From contig NZ_JACJVN010000024.1 in the NCBI RefSeq assembly GCF_014212015.1, positions 58,511-122,510 of the forward strand: DNA of 64,000 nt, written 5' to 3'. Shown one piece after another: positions 24,866 to 34,815 of this stretch. Each line of letters starts with the position of its first letter. Position 1 is the first letter of the stretch. Origin of the DNA: Cohnella lubricantis (GTDB taxonomy: Bacteria > Bacillota > Bacilli > Paenibacillales > Paenibacillaceae). Made by a program: the position numbers and the translations under genes. The notes under the pieces were generated by a model, which searched no databases, was not told the DNA's origin, and worked only from the letters and a program-made list of their open reading frames with translations.

Positions 24866-24948
24866 GGCATATGACGAAGTTTTCTCATAACAGATACTCG
24901 TCTTCGAAGAGCCTCTCTCTACCCTCGCATGTCATCTATATCGGTTCC

Positions 24949-24963
24949 TTATAGAACCTATAA
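24949..24963. promoter_or_regulatory. LysR-type dyad upstream of cysJ
   Basis: TTATAG-AAC-CTATAA (24949-24963), with an inner exact T-N11-A box. An overlapping GGTTC/GAACC repeat covers 24943-24958. CysL-type LysR activators control cysJI in bacilli, so it is a plausible site. No LysR gene is adjacent. Confidence 0.45.
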
Positions 24964-25077
24964 ATTCATTTTGATTGAAAGTTTCACCTGCTCATGTTAA
25001 CTTTAACTCCATATACGACAAGAATAGTCGGGATTAACGTCTATTGTATTAGGATAACCGAGCGAGGTGTTGGATTG

Positions 25078-26925
25078 GTGCTACAAGTGACGAACAGTCC
25101 GTTTCAACAAGACCAGGTGGAGCTGCTGAACCGGCTGCTGCCTACGCTGACAGATGGGCAGCGCATATGGCTAAGCGGCTACCTGTCGGCGCTGGCTGGC
25201 GCGGCCGGGGCGGGCGCAGCCGTTCAGTTTGCAGGCCAGACAGCGCAGATCTCGTCTGCTGCGCCCAACGCACGGCAAGAAGCGACGGTGGTGTTCGGCT
25301 CGCAGACCGGCAACAGCCAGAAGCTGGCCAAGAAGCTGTCCGGGAAGCTTCAGGAGCGGGGACTTGCGGTTACGCTGTCTTCCATGAGCGACTTCAAGCC
25401 GAACACGCTGAAGAAGGTCCAGCAGCTGTTCGTCGTCGTCAGCACGCACGGCGAAGGGGATCCGCCCGATAACGCGATCTCCTTCTACGAATTCCTGCAC
25501 AGCAAGCGCGCGCCGCAATTGGACGGCATGCCGTTCTCCGTGCTCGCGCTTGGCGACACCTCCTATGAATTCTTCTGCAAGACCGGCCAAGACTTCGACA
25601 AGCGTCTCGAAGAGCTCGGCGGCCGCCGTCTCGCGCCGCGCGTCGATTGCGATGTCGACTTCGAGGATTCAGCCGAGCAGTGGATTGCCAGCGTGCTGGC
25701 TGCGCTTGCGGAGCAGCAGGGCACAGCCGCGCCAACCGGCGCGAGCATCGACTCAGCCGCACAGGGATCAATCCAAAGCGCAACCGAATCCGTATCTGAA
25801 TATTCCCGGTCCAACCCGTTCCAAGCGACGGTGCTCGAGAATCTTAACCTGAACGGCCGCGGCGCAGACAAAGAGACGCGTCATGTGGAGCTGTCTCTGG
25901 AGGGCTCCGGTCTGAAGTATGAACCGGGCGACAGCCTGGGCATCTACCCCGAGAATCATCCGCGTCTGGTAGACGAGCTGATCGCCGCGCTTGGCTTGCA
26001 GCCGGAGGAGCCGGTCACGCTGCCGAAGAACGGCGAGGTTCGTTCGCTTCGCGAAGCGCTCTCTTATTATTACGAGATTACCGTGCTGACGAAGCCGCTC
26101 ATCGAGCAGGCCGCGAAGCTGTTCCCCAGCACCAGTCTGCAGGAGCTGGCGGCCGCTGAACATGCGCAGCAGCTGCGCGAGTATATCAAAGGCCGGGATC
26201 TGCTCGATCTCGTGCAGGATTACAGTTTGAAGGACGTCTCCGCGCAATCGTTCGTCTCGCTCCTTCGCCGTATGCCGCCTCGGCTCTACTCGATCTCGAG
26301 CAGTCCGAGCGCTTATCCGGAAGAGGTGCATCTGACGGTTCGCAAGGTGGAATACGAGTCGTACGGCCGCCAGCGTTACGGCGTCTGCTCGACGCAGCTG
26401 TCCGAGCGGCTGGAGCCTGGGCAGACGCTGCCGGTATTCGTGCAGGACAACCCGAACTTCAAGCTGCCGGCGAATCCGGATACGCCGATCATCATGATCG
26501 GTCCGGGCACAGGCGTCGCGCCATTCCGTGCGTTCCTGGGCGAGCGCGAAGAGACGGGCGCGCCGGGCAAGACATGGCTGTTCTACGGGGATCAGCACTT
26601 CTCCTCGGACTTCCTGTACCAGATCGAATGGCAGCGCTGGCTGAAGGACGGCATGCTGACGCGGATGGACGTCGCCTTCTCCCGCGATACGGAGCAGAAG
26701 GTGTACGTGCAGCATCGGATGCTGGAGAAGAGCAAGGAGCTCTATCAATGGCTGCAGGAAGGCGCGGCTGTCTACGTCTGCGGCGACGAGAAGAGGATGG
26801 CCCACGACGTGCAGGAGACGCTGCTCGCGATTGTTCGGCAAGAAGGCGGCTTGAGCGAGGAAGAGGCCGCTGATTATCTGGCCCGTATGCAGCAGGAGAA
26901 GCGTTATCAGCGTGACGTGTACTAA
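25078..26925 (+). CDS. cysJ: Assimilatory sulfite reductase, flavoprotein subunit
   Basis: Passes electrons from NADPH through FAD and FMN to CysI for reduction of sulfite to sulfide. The 615 residues contain an N-terminal extension, a flavodoxin domain ([32 protein letters not shown]), a ferredoxin-reductase FAD domain ([19 protein letters not shown]) and the NADPH domain ([26 protein letters not shown]), ending in the family terminus RYQRDVY. GTG 25078 is preferred because GAGG precedes it and the length then matches known CysJ; in-frame codons back to 24994 lack a site. Confidence 0.95.
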   Translation: MLQVTNSPFQQDQVELLNRLLPTLTDGQRIWLSGYLSALAGAAGAGAAVQFAGQTAQISSAAPNARQEATVVFGSQTGNSQKLAKKLSGKLQERGLAVTLSSMSDFKPNTLKKVQQLFVVVSTHGEGDPPDNAISFYEFLHSKRAPQLDGMPFSVLALGDTSYEFFCKTGQDFDKRLEELGGRRLAPRVDCDVDFEDSAEQWIASVLAALAEQQGTAAPTGASIDSAAQGSIQSATESVSEYSRSNPFQATVLENLNLNGRGADKETRHVELSLEGSGLKYEPGDSLGIYPENHPRLVDELIAALGLQPEEPVTLPKNGEVRSLREALSYYYEITVLTKPLIEQAAKLFPSTSLQELAAAEHAQQLREYIKGRDLLDLVQDYSLKDVSAQSFVSLLRRMPPRLYSISSSPSAYPEEVHLTVRKVEYESYGRQRYGVCSTQLSERLEPGQTLPVFVQDNPNFKLPANPDTPIIMIGPGTGVAPFRAFLGEREETGAPGKTWLFYGDQHFSSDFLYQIEWQRWLKDGMLTRMDVAFSRDTEQKVYVQHRMLEKSKELYQWLQEGAAVYVCGDEKRMAHDVQETLLAIVRQEGGLSEEEAADYLARMQQEKRYQRDVY

Positions 26926-26957
26926 GCCGCAGGCTAAGACAACGAGGAGGCAGAACG

Positions 26958-28679
26958 ATGTCCGACAATAATTTGTTGTCGCGCAACAGCGCGCCGCATA
27001 GCGACGTGGAGGATATTAAGCGCCGCAGCGATTACTTGCGGGGGACGCTGAGAGAGTCGCTCGAGGATCGAATCACCGGATCGATCTCGGAGGACGACAA
27101 TCGGCTCATGAAGTTCCACGGCAGCTATATGCAGGACGACCGGGACGTCCGCAACGAACGGCAGAAGTCGAAGCTGGAGCCGGCGTACCAGTTCATGGTG
27201 CGCGTCCGTGCGCCGGGCGGCGTCGTGACAGCGAAGCAGTGGCTCATGATGGACCGAATCGCTAAGAAGTACGCGAACGGCACGATCCGTCTGACGACGC
27301 GGCAGTCGTTCCAACTGCACGGCGTGCTGAAGTGGAACATGAAGAGCGTCATCCAAGAGGTTCACGAGGAGCTGCTCACCACGCTCGCCGCCTGCGGCGA
27401 CGTTAACCGCAACGTGATGGCGAACCCGAACCCGTATCAGTCGGAGCTGCACGAGCAGGTGTACGAGTGGGCGGAGAAGCTAAGCCGTCACCTCGAGCCG
27501 CAGACGCGAGCTTATCATGAGATCTGGCTGGACGAGGAGAAGGTCGCGGACAGCCGGGAAGGCGAAGAGCAAGAGCCGATCTACGGCAAGGTGTACCTGC
27601 CTCGGAAGTTCAAGATCGGCATCGCGGTGCCGCCGGCGAACGAAGTGGATGTCTTCTCGCAGGATCTGGGCCTCATTGCGATCGAGGAGAACGGCAAGCT
27701 CGTCGGCTTCAACGTCGCCGTCGGCGGCGGCATGGGCATGACGCACGGCGATCCGAAGACGTATCCTCAGCTTGGCCGGATCGTTGGCTTCGCGACGCCG
27801 GACCAAGTGGTTGACGTGGCGGAGAAGACCGTGACGATCCAGCGGGATTACGGCGATCGGTCGGTGCGCAAGCATGCGCGCTTCAAGTACACGATCGACG
27901 ACCGCGGACTGGAGTGGTTCAAGGACGAGCTGCACCGCCGGTTAGGCTGGGAGCTGCAGCCGGCTCGCCCGTTCCAGTTCGAACACAACGGCGACCGTTA
28001 CGGCTGGGTGAAGGGCAGCAACGGCAAATGGCACTATACGCTGTTCATTCAGAACGGCCGGGTGAAGGACGAGGACGGCTATCGCCTGATGACCGGTCTG
28101 CGGGAGATCGCGCAGGCGCATAGCGGCGACTTCCGTCTGACACCGAACCAGAACCTTATCATTGGCAACGTATCGTCGCAGAAGAAGCGCAAGATCGAGC
28201 AATTGATCGAAGAGTACGGCTTGACGGACGGTGCGGCTTACTCCGCGCTGCGGAGGAACTCGATGGCTTGCGTCGCGTTGCCGACGTGCGGTCTGGCGAT
28301 GGCGGAATCGGAGCGGTACCTGCCGACGCTTCTGGAGAAGATTGAGACGATTCTCGAAGAAGCGGGACTGCGGGAAGAAGAGATCGTCATCCGCATGACC
28401 GGATGTCCGAACGGCTGCGCGCGGCCGGCGCTGGCGGAACTCGCCTTCATCGGCAAGGCGCCGGGCAAGTACAACATGTACTTGGGCGGCGGCTTCGCCG
28501 GCGAGCGGCTGAACAAGCTGTACCGCGAGAATATCGGAGAAGCCGAGATCTTAAGCGAGCTGCGGCCGATTCTGAACCGCTACGCGCAGGAACGCCGGGA
28601 CGGCGAACACTTCGGCGACTTCTGCATCAGGGCAGGCTATGTGAAGGAAGTCCACTCGGGACTCGATTTTCACGCATAA
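26958..28679 (+). CDS. cysI: Assimilatory sulfite reductase, hemoprotein subunit
   Basis: The siroheme/[4Fe-4S] catalytic subunit, 573 residues. Siroheme-binding arginines lie in [15 protein letters not shown] (about 113-127). The cluster cysteines are in [17 protein letters not shown] (about 438-454) and [11 protein letters not shown] (about 480-490). ATG 26958 follows GAGGAGG, 32 bases after cysJ, so the two form an operon. Siroheme synthesis would use the methyltransferase at 8430-9197. Confidence 0.96.
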   Translation: MSDNNLLSRNSAPHSDVEDIKRRSDYLRGTLRESLEDRITGSISEDDNRLMKFHGSYMQDDRDVRNERQKSKLEPAYQFMVRVRAPGGVVTAKQWLMMDRIAKKYANGTIRLTTRQSFQLHGVLKWNMKSVIQEVHEELLTTLAACGDVNRNVMANPNPYQSELHEQVYEWAEKLSRHLEPQTRAYHEIWLDEEKVADSREGEEQEPIYGKVYLPRKFKIGIAVPPANEVDVFSQDLGLIAIEENGKLVGFNVAVGGGMGMTHGDPKTYPQLGRIVGFATPDQVVDVAEKTVTIQRDYGDRSVRKHARFKYTIDDRGLEWFKDELHRRLGWELQPARPFQFEHNGDRYGWVKGSNGKWHYTLFIQNGRVKDEDGYRLMTGLREIAQAHSGDFRLTPNQNLIIGNVSSQKKRKIEQLIEEYGLTDGAAYSALRRNSMACVALPTCGLAMAESERYLPTLLEKIETILEEAGLREEEIVIRMTGCPNGCARPALAELAFIGKAPGKYNMYLGGGFAGERLNKLYRENIGEAEILSELRPILNRYAQERRDGEHFGDFCIRAGYVKEVHSGLDFHA

Positions 28680-28692
28680 GTTGGGAGAAGAG

Positions 28693-28728
28693 GCCAAGGA
28701 GCTGCGGGACAGCTTCTTGGCTTTTTTT
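28693..28728 (+). terminator. Intrinsic terminator of cysJI
   Basis: GCCAAGGAGCTG pairs with CAGCTTCTTGGC (one G-T pair), followed by seven T. Confidence 0.88.
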
Positions 28729-28804
28729 GCGATTGGGACTTTCCGAATGGATTGGAAATATTTATGATGGATAGGGCGGTAATAAAGTACCTGAGGCGGT
28801 CGTG

Positions 28805-28933
28805 ATGAACATCGTCTATCGAGAAGCCGTACATTCTGACAGCCCCGAAATCGCGAGACTCTCGCACCAATTAGGCTATCCGGCGGCGGATGAGATCGAG
28901 CAGCGCTTAGTGTTCAACAAGGAACTGAACTGA
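28805..28933 (+). pseudogene. Truncated GNAT acetyltransferase fragment
   Basis: A 42-codon frame from ATG 28805 encodes the start of a GNAT enzyme (IVYREAVHSDSPEIARLSHQ, then LGYPAADEIEQRL) and then stops. The acetyl-CoA-binding part is absent and does not continue in another frame before the next gene. It looks like the remnant of a gene cut by a deletion. Confidence 0.55.
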
Positions 28934-28965
28934 TCATATGGACGATACGATAAGTACGGAGGAAC

Positions 28966-29157
28966 ATGAACGTCATGAACGGGCAATTTCTAGCCAGTGT
29001 CATCCTGATTTTTCTGGGGCTATGCTTCATAGCTGTATCCGCTATGCTTCTCACGAAGGACAAGAAGAAGCCGGGATATGGCTTTCTAACTCTCGGCGTA
29101 TTGCTCGCTTGCGCATCGATTATTCTGATTCTTGCGATTGATACAGGCCATGCCTAG
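28966..29157 (+). CDS. Small two-helix membrane protein
   Basis: A 63-residue protein with two hydrophobic segments (FLASVILIFLGLCFIAVSAML, about 8-28 in part, and LTLGVLLACASIILILAI, about 41-58) joined by a basic loop TKDKKKPGYG. ATG 28966 follows ACGGAGGA, a good site. No family is recognised; the positive loop suggests both ends face outward. Confidence 0.6.
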   Translation: MNVMNGQFLASVILIFLGLCFIAVSAMLLTKDKKKPGYGFLTLGVLLACASIILILAIDTGHA

Positions 29158-29187
29158 ACATCGACATTCCGGCAAGTCCTATGATCG

Positions 29188-30045
29188 TTACACGGCTTGA
29201 GCCTTCTTATAGTCGCTGTTCATCATGCTCTTGATCAAAGACGGCCATTTGGAATTAGGCGGACAATATTTCTTGCCGATTTTCTCAATCGTCGTATAGC
29301 CCTTGCCTATGTAGTTGTCGGAGATCAGCTGTCCGAACTTCTCGACGCTGTCGACCTTGGTCTCGAATCGGAGATATCCTTTGCTGGAGTTGAGCCCGAA
29401 CAGGTTGTTGCGCTTCTTGGAGATGCCGCTGCTTCCGTTGCCGCTCTCCAGCCGCATGACAGCGACGGTGAAGTAGGCGTTGATCCCGTATTTGGATTCC
29501 ACGTCCAGGATAGCCTTCTCAAGGCCATGTCCCGCGAGGTCGGTGCCTTTGAACATAGCTTGAAGGTCGCTCTCGGACAAGCCCGAGACGGATTTGACGT
29601 CATATTTGCTGCTTTGCGACACTTTTGCGGTTTTCTTCGCTGCCTTGTTGGCAGAGGATCTGACGGAGGCGATCTTCACCTCATTTGATTTCTTAGGGGC
29701 TGCCGATAGCGTCTTGGCGGGAGCCGGGACGGCGTAGCCGCCGTGCACGTAGCCTTTGCCGTCCAGCTTCAGCCATCCGTTGCTTAGCTTCTCGACGACG
29801 GTTAACTGGGTGCCCTTCTCGACGACATCGATAATCTTGGAATCGGCGGACGAAGCGGAGCGAACGTTCAGATAATAGGCGGTCGTTACATATGGCACAG
29901 GTTCGGGTATCTTAAGATCGGCTGCATACAGGGCGCCGGCCGATGCGCGATCGGCAAAGGCGTTGCCGAGGAAGAAGACAATGCCGAAGAAGATGACGGC
30001 ATACAGAACGTTGACATATGGTCTTTGGACACGAATTCTTAACAT
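29188..30045 (-). CDS. Exported SH3b-glucosaminidase protein
   Basis: A 285-residue cell-wall protein. A signal anchor (LYAVIFFGIVFFLGNAFA, about 14-31) is followed by an SH3b domain (TAYYLNVRSASSADSKIIDVV, in part, about 55-105), a Lys/Ser-rich linker, and a C-terminal glucosaminidase domain (about 150-280) with AVMRLESGNGSSGISKKRNN. This fold cleaves the glycan chain of peptidoglycan; the Glu in RLESG is the likely catalytic residue. ATG 30045 follows AAGGAGGAG. Confidence 0.88.
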   Translation of the reverse strand: MLRIRVQRPYVNVLYAVIFFGIVFFLGNAFADRASAGALYAADLKIPEPVPYVTTAYYLNVRSASSADSKIIDVVEKGTQLTVVEKLSNGWLKLDGKGYVHGGYAVPAPAKTLSAAPKKSNEVKIASVRSSANKAAKKTAKVSQSSKYDVKSVSGLSESDLQAMFKGTDLAGHGLEKAILDVESKYGINAYFTVAVMRLESGNGSSGISKKRNNLFGLNSSKGYLRFETKVDSVEKFGQLISDNYIGKGYTTIEKIGKKYCPPNSKWPSLIKSMMNSDYKKAQAV

Positions 30046-30435
30046 AAGGCCACTCCTCCTTCAGGTATGGTGGAGACAGGTTACCCTGATTGTACGGTGA
30101 AGCCGCCGAGAAGCGTGTCAAAGCCTCTGAGCGGTTCTCAGATTTATTTGTCGCAATTGGCTATTTTTCAAGCCAATTCAGTCGATGGATGGGAGCAGGA
30201 TGTTAAGAATATTTTAATGTTTGGCGATTAACCGCCCCATATGAACCCGACAGGCAAGCGTGGATCCGCCCGATCGCAAGGGCTGACAGTTACGGTAAAA
30301 TTGGCTATGATAGGTCAGGGCATACCCCGTTTCGCCATTGCAATTGGGGTTCGCAGATGAATGCGGAAGCTAGAACGAACGGGTGCAAAAGTGTATAATT
30401 ACGCTTAGTCATTGTGTAAATGGAGGAAAATTTCG
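30046..30435. other. 390-base divergent intergenic region
   Basis: No gene is seen. It holds a perfect hairpin, AATTGGCT-N8-AGCCAATT (30155-30178), with no clear partner, and a likely fabI -10 box TATAAT (30394-30399) without a good -35. The fabI ribosome site GGAGG is at 30422-30426. I found no FapR-type operator. Confidence 0.5.
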
Positions 30436-31212
30436 ATGTCTCAATTGTTAACGGGCAAGACAATCGTGGTCATGGGCGTGGCCAACGAGCGGAGCATTGC
30501 TTGGGGAATTACCCAATCCTTGCATGGACAAGGCGCCAAGCTGATCTTTACTTACCGGAAGGACCGATCGCTCGAGAAGCTGAAGAAGCTGCTCGAGGAG
30601 AACCGGATCGAGCCGAAGCTGGTCGTGCAGTGCGACGTGTCCGACGACGCGAGCATTCAAGCCGCCTTCGATAAGATCGGAACGGAAGCCGGCGTCATTC
30701 ACGGCGTGGTGCATTCGCTGGCGTACGCGGATAAGGAAGGCCTGTCGGGCGAATTCTCCGACATCTCGCGCGCGGGCTACATGACGGCGCAAGACGCGAG
30801 CTCCTACTCGCTGATCGCGGTGGCCAGGGAAGCGAAGAAGTGGATGACCGAGGGCGGCAGCATCGTCACCCAGTCGTACATAGGGGCAGAACGCGTCGTC
30901 AAAAATTACAACGTCATGGGCGTCGCCAAGGCCGCCCTTGAAGCGAGCATGCGCTATCTGGCCGAAGACCTCGGCAAGCATGGCATCCGCGTCAACGCGG
31001 TGTCCGCCGGCGCGGTCCGGACGCTGTCCGCGAAGGGCGTGGCCGGCTTCAACGAGATTCTGTCCACGACCGAGGAGCGGGCTCCTCTTCGCCGCAACAT
31101 CGACAGCGCGGAAGTCGGGGACGCCACCATGTTCCTGCTGAGCGACCTGTCGCGCGGCGTGACGGGCGAAGTGCTGCACGTAGACGCGGGCATGCATATT
31201 CTCGGACTGTAA
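30436..31212 (+). CDS. fabI: Enoyl-ACP reductase, NADH type
   Basis: Last step of the fatty-acid elongation cycle: reduces trans-2-enoyl-ACP with NADH. The 258 residues match FabI. The nucleotide motif is VMGVANERSIAWGI (about 11-24). The catalytic Tyr-x6-Lys is in YNVMGVAKAAL, preceded by YIGAERVVKN, and the end is GEVLHVDAGMHILGL. It is an SDR with the FabI-specific Tyr-x6-Lys spacing instead of the usual x3. ATG 30436 follows GGAGG. Confidence 0.95.
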   Translation: MSQLLTGKTIVVMGVANERSIAWGITQSLHGQGAKLIFTYRKDRSLEKLKKLLEENRIEPKLVVQCDVSDDASIQAAFDKIGTEAGVIHGVVHSLAYADKEGLSGEFSDISRAGYMTAQDASSYSLIAVAREAKKWMTEGGSIVTQSYIGAERVVKNYNVMGVAKAALEASMRYLAEDLGKHGIRVNAVSAGAVRTLSAKGVAGFNEILSTTEERAPLRRNIDSAEVGDATMFLLSDLSRGVTGEVLHVDAGMHILGL

Positions 31213-31239
31213 GTTCGGATGTCTCGACGACAATAAGGA

Positions 31240-31281
31240 AAGACCGCATCTGCGCTGTAAGCGCGGGATGCGGTCTTTTGT
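31240..31281. terminator. Terminator between fabI and the uracil permease gene
   Basis: AAGACCGCATC (31240-31250) pairs with GATGCGGTCTT (31267-31277), then TT; the minus side also has T-rich sequence. It serves two convergent genes. Confidence 0.8.
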
Positions 31282-31321
31282 TGGTATGCGCCGGGCGGCG
31301 CAAGCGAGGCCGAGTCTGTGA

Positions 31322-32620
31322 TCAGTGATTCGCCTTGGCATCTTCGTTGTCGTTGGACAGACGCGATACCTCGAACAGCTTGAACAGCAGGCTCATCACG
31401 ATGCCGACGACGGTGGCGAGCGCCATGCCGGACAGGGAGAAGTCGTGGAACGTGATCTTGGCGCCGGACAGACCGGTAATGAGTACGACCGTCGTCAAGT
31501 ACAGGTTCGTCGGCTTGCTGTAGTCGACCTTGGCTTCCACGAGCATGCGAAGGCCCGAAGCGGCGATGGAGCCGAACAGCAGCAGGGAGATACCGCCCAT
31601 GACGGCGGGAGGGATGCCGGCGATCAGCTGCGAGAGCTGGCCAAGGAACGACAGCACAATGGCGATCACGGCCGCTCCGCCGATGACGAAGGTGGAGTAC
31701 ACGCGCGTAATGGCGAGCACGCCGATGTTCTCGCCGTACGTCGTGTTCGGCGTCGCGCCGGTGAAGCCGGAGAGGATCGTCGAGACGCCGTTACTGAGCA
31801 TCGACCGGCCCAGGCCCGGATCCTTCGTCAGATCCTTGCCGACGATGTTGCCGGTGACGATCAAGTGGCCCGTATGCTCGACGACAACGACGAGCGCGGC
31901 CGGCACGATGGTCGCGATCGCCGACCATTCGAACGAAGGCGCCGTGAACGCCGGCAGCGCGAAGAAGGAGGCATTCTCGACGCCGGAGAAGTCGGTGAGG
32001 CCGGCGGCCCAAGCGATCAAGTAGCCCGCGACGATGCCGAACAGGATCGGAATGATCCGCATGAAGCCGCGGAACAGGATAGAGCCGAGCACCGTGATAA
32101 GCAACGTGGCGATCGATACCGTGACGGTGGTGGCGTCAAGCTTCCAGCCTTCCGACCCGTCGGAGATCCAGCCGGCCATCTTCGCGGCGGTCGGAATGAG
32201 CTCCAGGCCGATGACGGCGACGATCGGGCCCATGGCCGCTGGCGGGAACACGACGTGAACCCAGTCGGTGCCGGCCCATTGAATGATGAGGGCGACGATG
32301 ACGAAGATGACGCCCGAAGCGATGAAGCCGCCGAGCGCGGCGGAATAGCCGTCGCCCGGATTCGCGTAATTGGCGATGACGGCGCCGGCCGGCGCGATGA
32401 ACGCGAAGCTCGATCCGAGGTAAGCTGGAATTTTGCCTTTGCAGATCAGAATGTACAGAAGAGTGCCGATGCCGTTCATGAGCAGGCAGATGGCCGGATC
32501 GACGCCAAGCAGGTTCGGAACGAGCACCGTCGAGCCGAACATGGCGAAGAGGTGCTGCAGGCTGAGCAGAACGCTTTGGCCGAACGGGGGTCTTTCGAGA
32601 ACGCCGATCTCACGTCTCAT
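31322..32620 (-). CDS. uraA: Uracil/xanthine permease (NCS2, UraA-like)
   Basis: A 432-residue nucleobase:cation symporter of the NCS2 family. Visible marks are SLQHLFAMFGSTVLVPNLLG near the N-terminus, the conserved histidine-glutamate segment VVVEHTGHLIVTGNIVGKDL (about 241-260), GFTGATPNTTYGENIGVLAI with the Asn-x-Gly signature, and about 14 hydrophobic segments. Uracil is the more likely substrate from the EHTGH motif. ATG 32620 (MRREIGVLERPP) follows GGAGGA; the longer in-frame starts lie upstream of the mapped promoter. Confidence 0.9.
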   Translation of the reverse strand: MRREIGVLERPPFGQSVLLSLQHLFAMFGSTVLVPNLLGVDPAICLLMNGIGTLLYILICKGKIPAYLGSSFAFIAPAGAVIANYANPGDGYSAALGGFIASGVIFVIVALIIQWAGTDWVHVVFPPAAMGPIVAVIGLELIPTAAKMAGWISDGSEGWKLDATTVTVSIATLLITVLGSILFRGFMRIIPILFGIVAGYLIAWAAGLTDFSGVENASFFALPAFTAPSFEWSAIATIVPAALVVVVEHTGHLIVTGNIVGKDLTKDPGLGRSMLSNGVSTILSGFTGATPNTTYGENIGVLAITRVYSTFVIGGAAVIAIVLSFLGQLSQLIAGIPPAVMGGISLLLFGSIAASGLRMLVEAKVDYSKPTNLYLTTVVLITGLSGAKITFHDFSLSGMALATVVGIVMSLLFKLFEVSRLSNDNEDAKANH

Positions 32621-32672
32621 TGCAGTTGAATTCCTCCATTTATATAGGTTCAATTCCGAATTTCCTTTGTAG

Positions 32673-32701
32673 ATTCTACATAGACCGACACGCGTTGACA
32701 A
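32673..32701 (-). promoter_or_regulatory. Promoter of the uracil permease gene
   Basis: On the minus strand TTGTCA (32696-32701), a 17-base spacer and TAGAAT (32673-32678). The leader would be only about 50 bases long, too short for PyrR-type attenuation. Confidence 0.65.
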
Positions 32702-32783
32702 GCATTTCCTTGAAAGTTTTCGATTCTTGCCGAATATTTATTCTATCTGCGAGCATAACCGCTTTAAGCCGCCGCTATAACGC

Positions 32784-32817
32784 AAGCAAGGCCCCGCTCG
32801 GAAGCGGGGCCTTGCTT
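32784..32817. terminator. Terminator of the uxu operon
   Basis: A 15-bp perfect stem, AAGCAAGGCCCCGCT and AGCGGGGCCTTGCTT, with loop CGGA. It lies just past the SDR stop. Confidence 0.8.
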
Positions 32818-32838
32818 AATAGAGGAGAATGCGCGAGT

Positions 32839-33702
32839 TTACACGCCCGAATACGAGAGGAACCCGCCGTCGACCGGCACGACGGTGCCGGTGACGAAGC
32901 CGCTCGTTGCGTTGTCGACCAGCCACAGCAGTGCGCCGAGGAGATCCTCCGGCTCGCCGAAGCGGCGCATCGGCGTGTGCGAGATGATCTTATGCGAGCG
33001 GGGGGTCAGCGATCCGTCCTCGTTGGTGAGCAGATTGCGATTCTGCTCGGTCAGGAAGAAGCCCGGCGCGATCGCGTTCACGCGGATGCCGGATTCGGCT
33101 AGATGAACGGCAAGCCACTGCGTGAAGTTCTCGATCGCCGCCTTGGCTGCGCTGTACGCCGGCACCTTCGTCATCGGCGATGGTGCGCTCATCGAGGAGA
33201 CGTTCAGCACGACGCCGCCTTCTCGGCCGATCATATCCTTCGTGAATTCTTGCGTCGGAATGAGTGTGCCGATGAAGTTCAGGTCGAACACGTTGCGGAA
33301 GCCCGGAATGCTGAGCCCGAAGAACGTCGTGACGTTCGGCTGCTCCAGATCCTCCGGCCGGAACGTCTCGTTCGTCGTGTTAGCGCTCGGATGGTTGCCG
33401 CCGGCTCCGTTCAACAGAATGTCGCACGGGCCTAGCTTCGCGCGCACGACATCCGCCGCCGCCTTGACGCTGGCTTCGTCTGTCACGTCGCAAGCGACAG
33501 CGATGGCCGTTCCGCCAGCCGCTTCGATCTCTTCGACGACCTTCAAGCCTTTCGCTTCAGTGCGGTTCAGAATCGCTACCTTCACGCCCTGACGGGCGAG
33601 TTCAATGGCCATGACGCGGCACAGAACGCCGGATCCGCCGGTGATGACGGCAACTTTGCCCGCGAGCGCGGGATGGTCGGGAAGCTGCGGTCTTAAGCTC
33701 AT
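32839..33702 (-). CDS. SDR oxidoreductase, probable fructuronate reductase (YjmF-like)
   Basis: A 287-residue short-chain dehydrogenase. The cofactor motif is [14 protein letters not shown] (about 19-32), followed by [10 protein letters not shown] and the catalytic Ser and Tyr-x3-Lys ([10 protein letters not shown] and [14 protein letters not shown]). It ends [16 protein letters not shown]. Its coupling to mannonate dehydratase (four-base overlap) matches bacilli in which an SDR replaces classical UxuB and interconverts D-fructuronate and D-mannonate with NAD(P)H. The role is inferred from context and family. Confidence 0.85.
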   Translation of the reverse strand: MSLRPQLPDHPALAGKVAVITGGSGVLCRVMAIELARQGVKVAILNRTEAKGLKVVEEIEAAGGTAIAVACDVTDEASVKAAADVVRAKLGPCDILLNGAGGNHPSANTTNETFRPEDLEQPNVTTFFGLSIPGFRNVFDLNFIGTLIPTQEFTKDMIGREGGVVLNVSSMSAPSPMTKVPAYSAAKAAIENFTQWLAVHLAESGIRVNAIAPGFFLTEQNRNLLTNEDGSLTPRSHKIISHTPMRRFGEPEDLLGALLWLVDNATSGFVTGTVVPVDGGFLSYSGV

Positions 33703-34784
33703 GCCTCGTTCCCCCTCTCAATAGATGCGCCTCGTTGATAGGCGTCCCACAATCCCCATAGATACATAATACCGAGCGCGCGGTCGTACAACCCGTAGCC
33801 GGGACGGCACTGCTCGCCCCACAGATGCCTGCCGTGGTCCGGACGCGCGTAGCCGGTGAAGCCGATGTCATGGTACGCCTTCACGATGCCCGCAATGTCG
33901 ACGGAGCCATCCTGCGTGCGGTGCGATGTCTCGACGAAGTCGCCGTTCTCATACACCCGCACGTTGCGAATGTGCGCGAACGGAATGCGATCCGCGAATT
34001 CGTGAATCATGGCGACGATGTCGTTGGCCGGATTGGCGCCGAGTGAACCGCTGCACAGCGTGATGCCGTTGTACGGGCTGTCATACAGCTTCAGGAACCG
34101 GCGCAGATTGTCTTGGCCGGTGATGATGCGCGGCAGTCCGAAGAGCGGCCACGGCGGATCGTCCGGATGAATCGCCATTCGGATGCCGTTCGCCGCCGCG
34201 ACGGGGATGATCTCGCTGAGGAAGCAGCTTAGATTCTGCCACAGATGCTCTTCGGTGACGCTCTTGTAAGCTTCGAACAGCTTCGTCAGATGCGCGAGAC
34301 GCTCCGGCTCCCAGCCGGGCATCGTCAACGCCGAATTCTCGTTAATTCGCCGCACCAGCTCGAACGGATCGAGGTCGGCCATTTTGCTTTTCTCATAGAA
34401 GAGCGCCGTTGAACCGTCCTCGAGCTCCTTGTGAAGATCGGTCCGCAGCCAGTCGAACACGGGCATGAAGTTATAGCAGATCACCTTGACGCCGACTTGT
34501 CCAAGCTTCTGGATCGTTCGTTTGTAATTCTCGATGTACTTGTCGCGCGTCGGCAAGCCGAGCTTGATATCCTCGTGCACGTTAACGCTCTCGACGACAT
34601 CGATGGCAAGGCCTGCCTTCGCCGCTTGGTCGCGGACCTCCAGGATCTTGTCCATCGGCCATTCCTCGCCTGCGGGCACGTCGTGCAGCGACCAGACGAT
34701 GTCGGTTACGCCGGGAATTTGCTTAATCTGATCCAGCGTCACGGTGTCGTTGCCTTCGCCGAACCACCGAAATCCCATTCGCAT
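33699..34784 (-). CDS. uxuA: Mannonate dehydratase
   Basis: Dehydrates D-mannonate to 2-keto-3-deoxygluconate in glucuronate breakdown. The 361 residues match Uxu[21 protein letters not shown] at the start, [19 protein letters not shown], metal-binding parts [18 protein letters not shown] and [13 protein letters not shown], and the C-terminal [14 protein letters not shown] 34784 is chosen because the GAGGAGG that would be its ribosome site lies within the longer frame starting at 34805. It is the second gene of the gntR-uxuA-SDR operon. Confidence 0.95.
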   Translation of the reverse strand: MRMGFRWFGEGNDTVTLDQIKQIPGVTDIVWSLHDVPAGEEWPMDKILEVRDQAAKAGLAIDVVESVNVHEDIKLGLPTRDKYIENYKRTIQKLGQVGVKVICYNFMPVFDWLRTDLHKELEDGSTALFYEKSKMADLDPFELVRRINENSALTMPGWEPERLAHLTKLFEAYKSVTEEHLWQNLSCFLSEIIPVAAANGIRMAIHPDDPPWPLFGLPRIITGQDNLRRFLKLYDSPYNGITLCSGSLGANPANDIVAMIHEFADRIPFAHIRNVRVYENGDFVETSHRTQDGSVDIAGIVKAYHDIGFTGYARPDHGRHLWGEQCRPGYGLYDRALGIMYLWGLWDAYQRGASIERGNEA

Positions 34785-34815
34785 CTTCGATTCCTCCTCG
34801 GACATGTGTTCTCTC

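Noticed and set aside
24866..25077. S-box (SAM) riboswitch ahead of cysJ
   Set aside because: No conserved S-box start, kink-turn or terminator is visible.
31325..32629. 434-codon frame opposite the uracil permease gene
   Set aside because: It is the antisense of a clear membrane protein, and its product is an Asp/Arg/Gly-rich string without domains.
32718..32740. PurR boxes ahead of the uracil permease gene
   Set aside because: TTCG and CGAA half-sites are present but in the wrong relative orientation and spacing for a PurBox pair.
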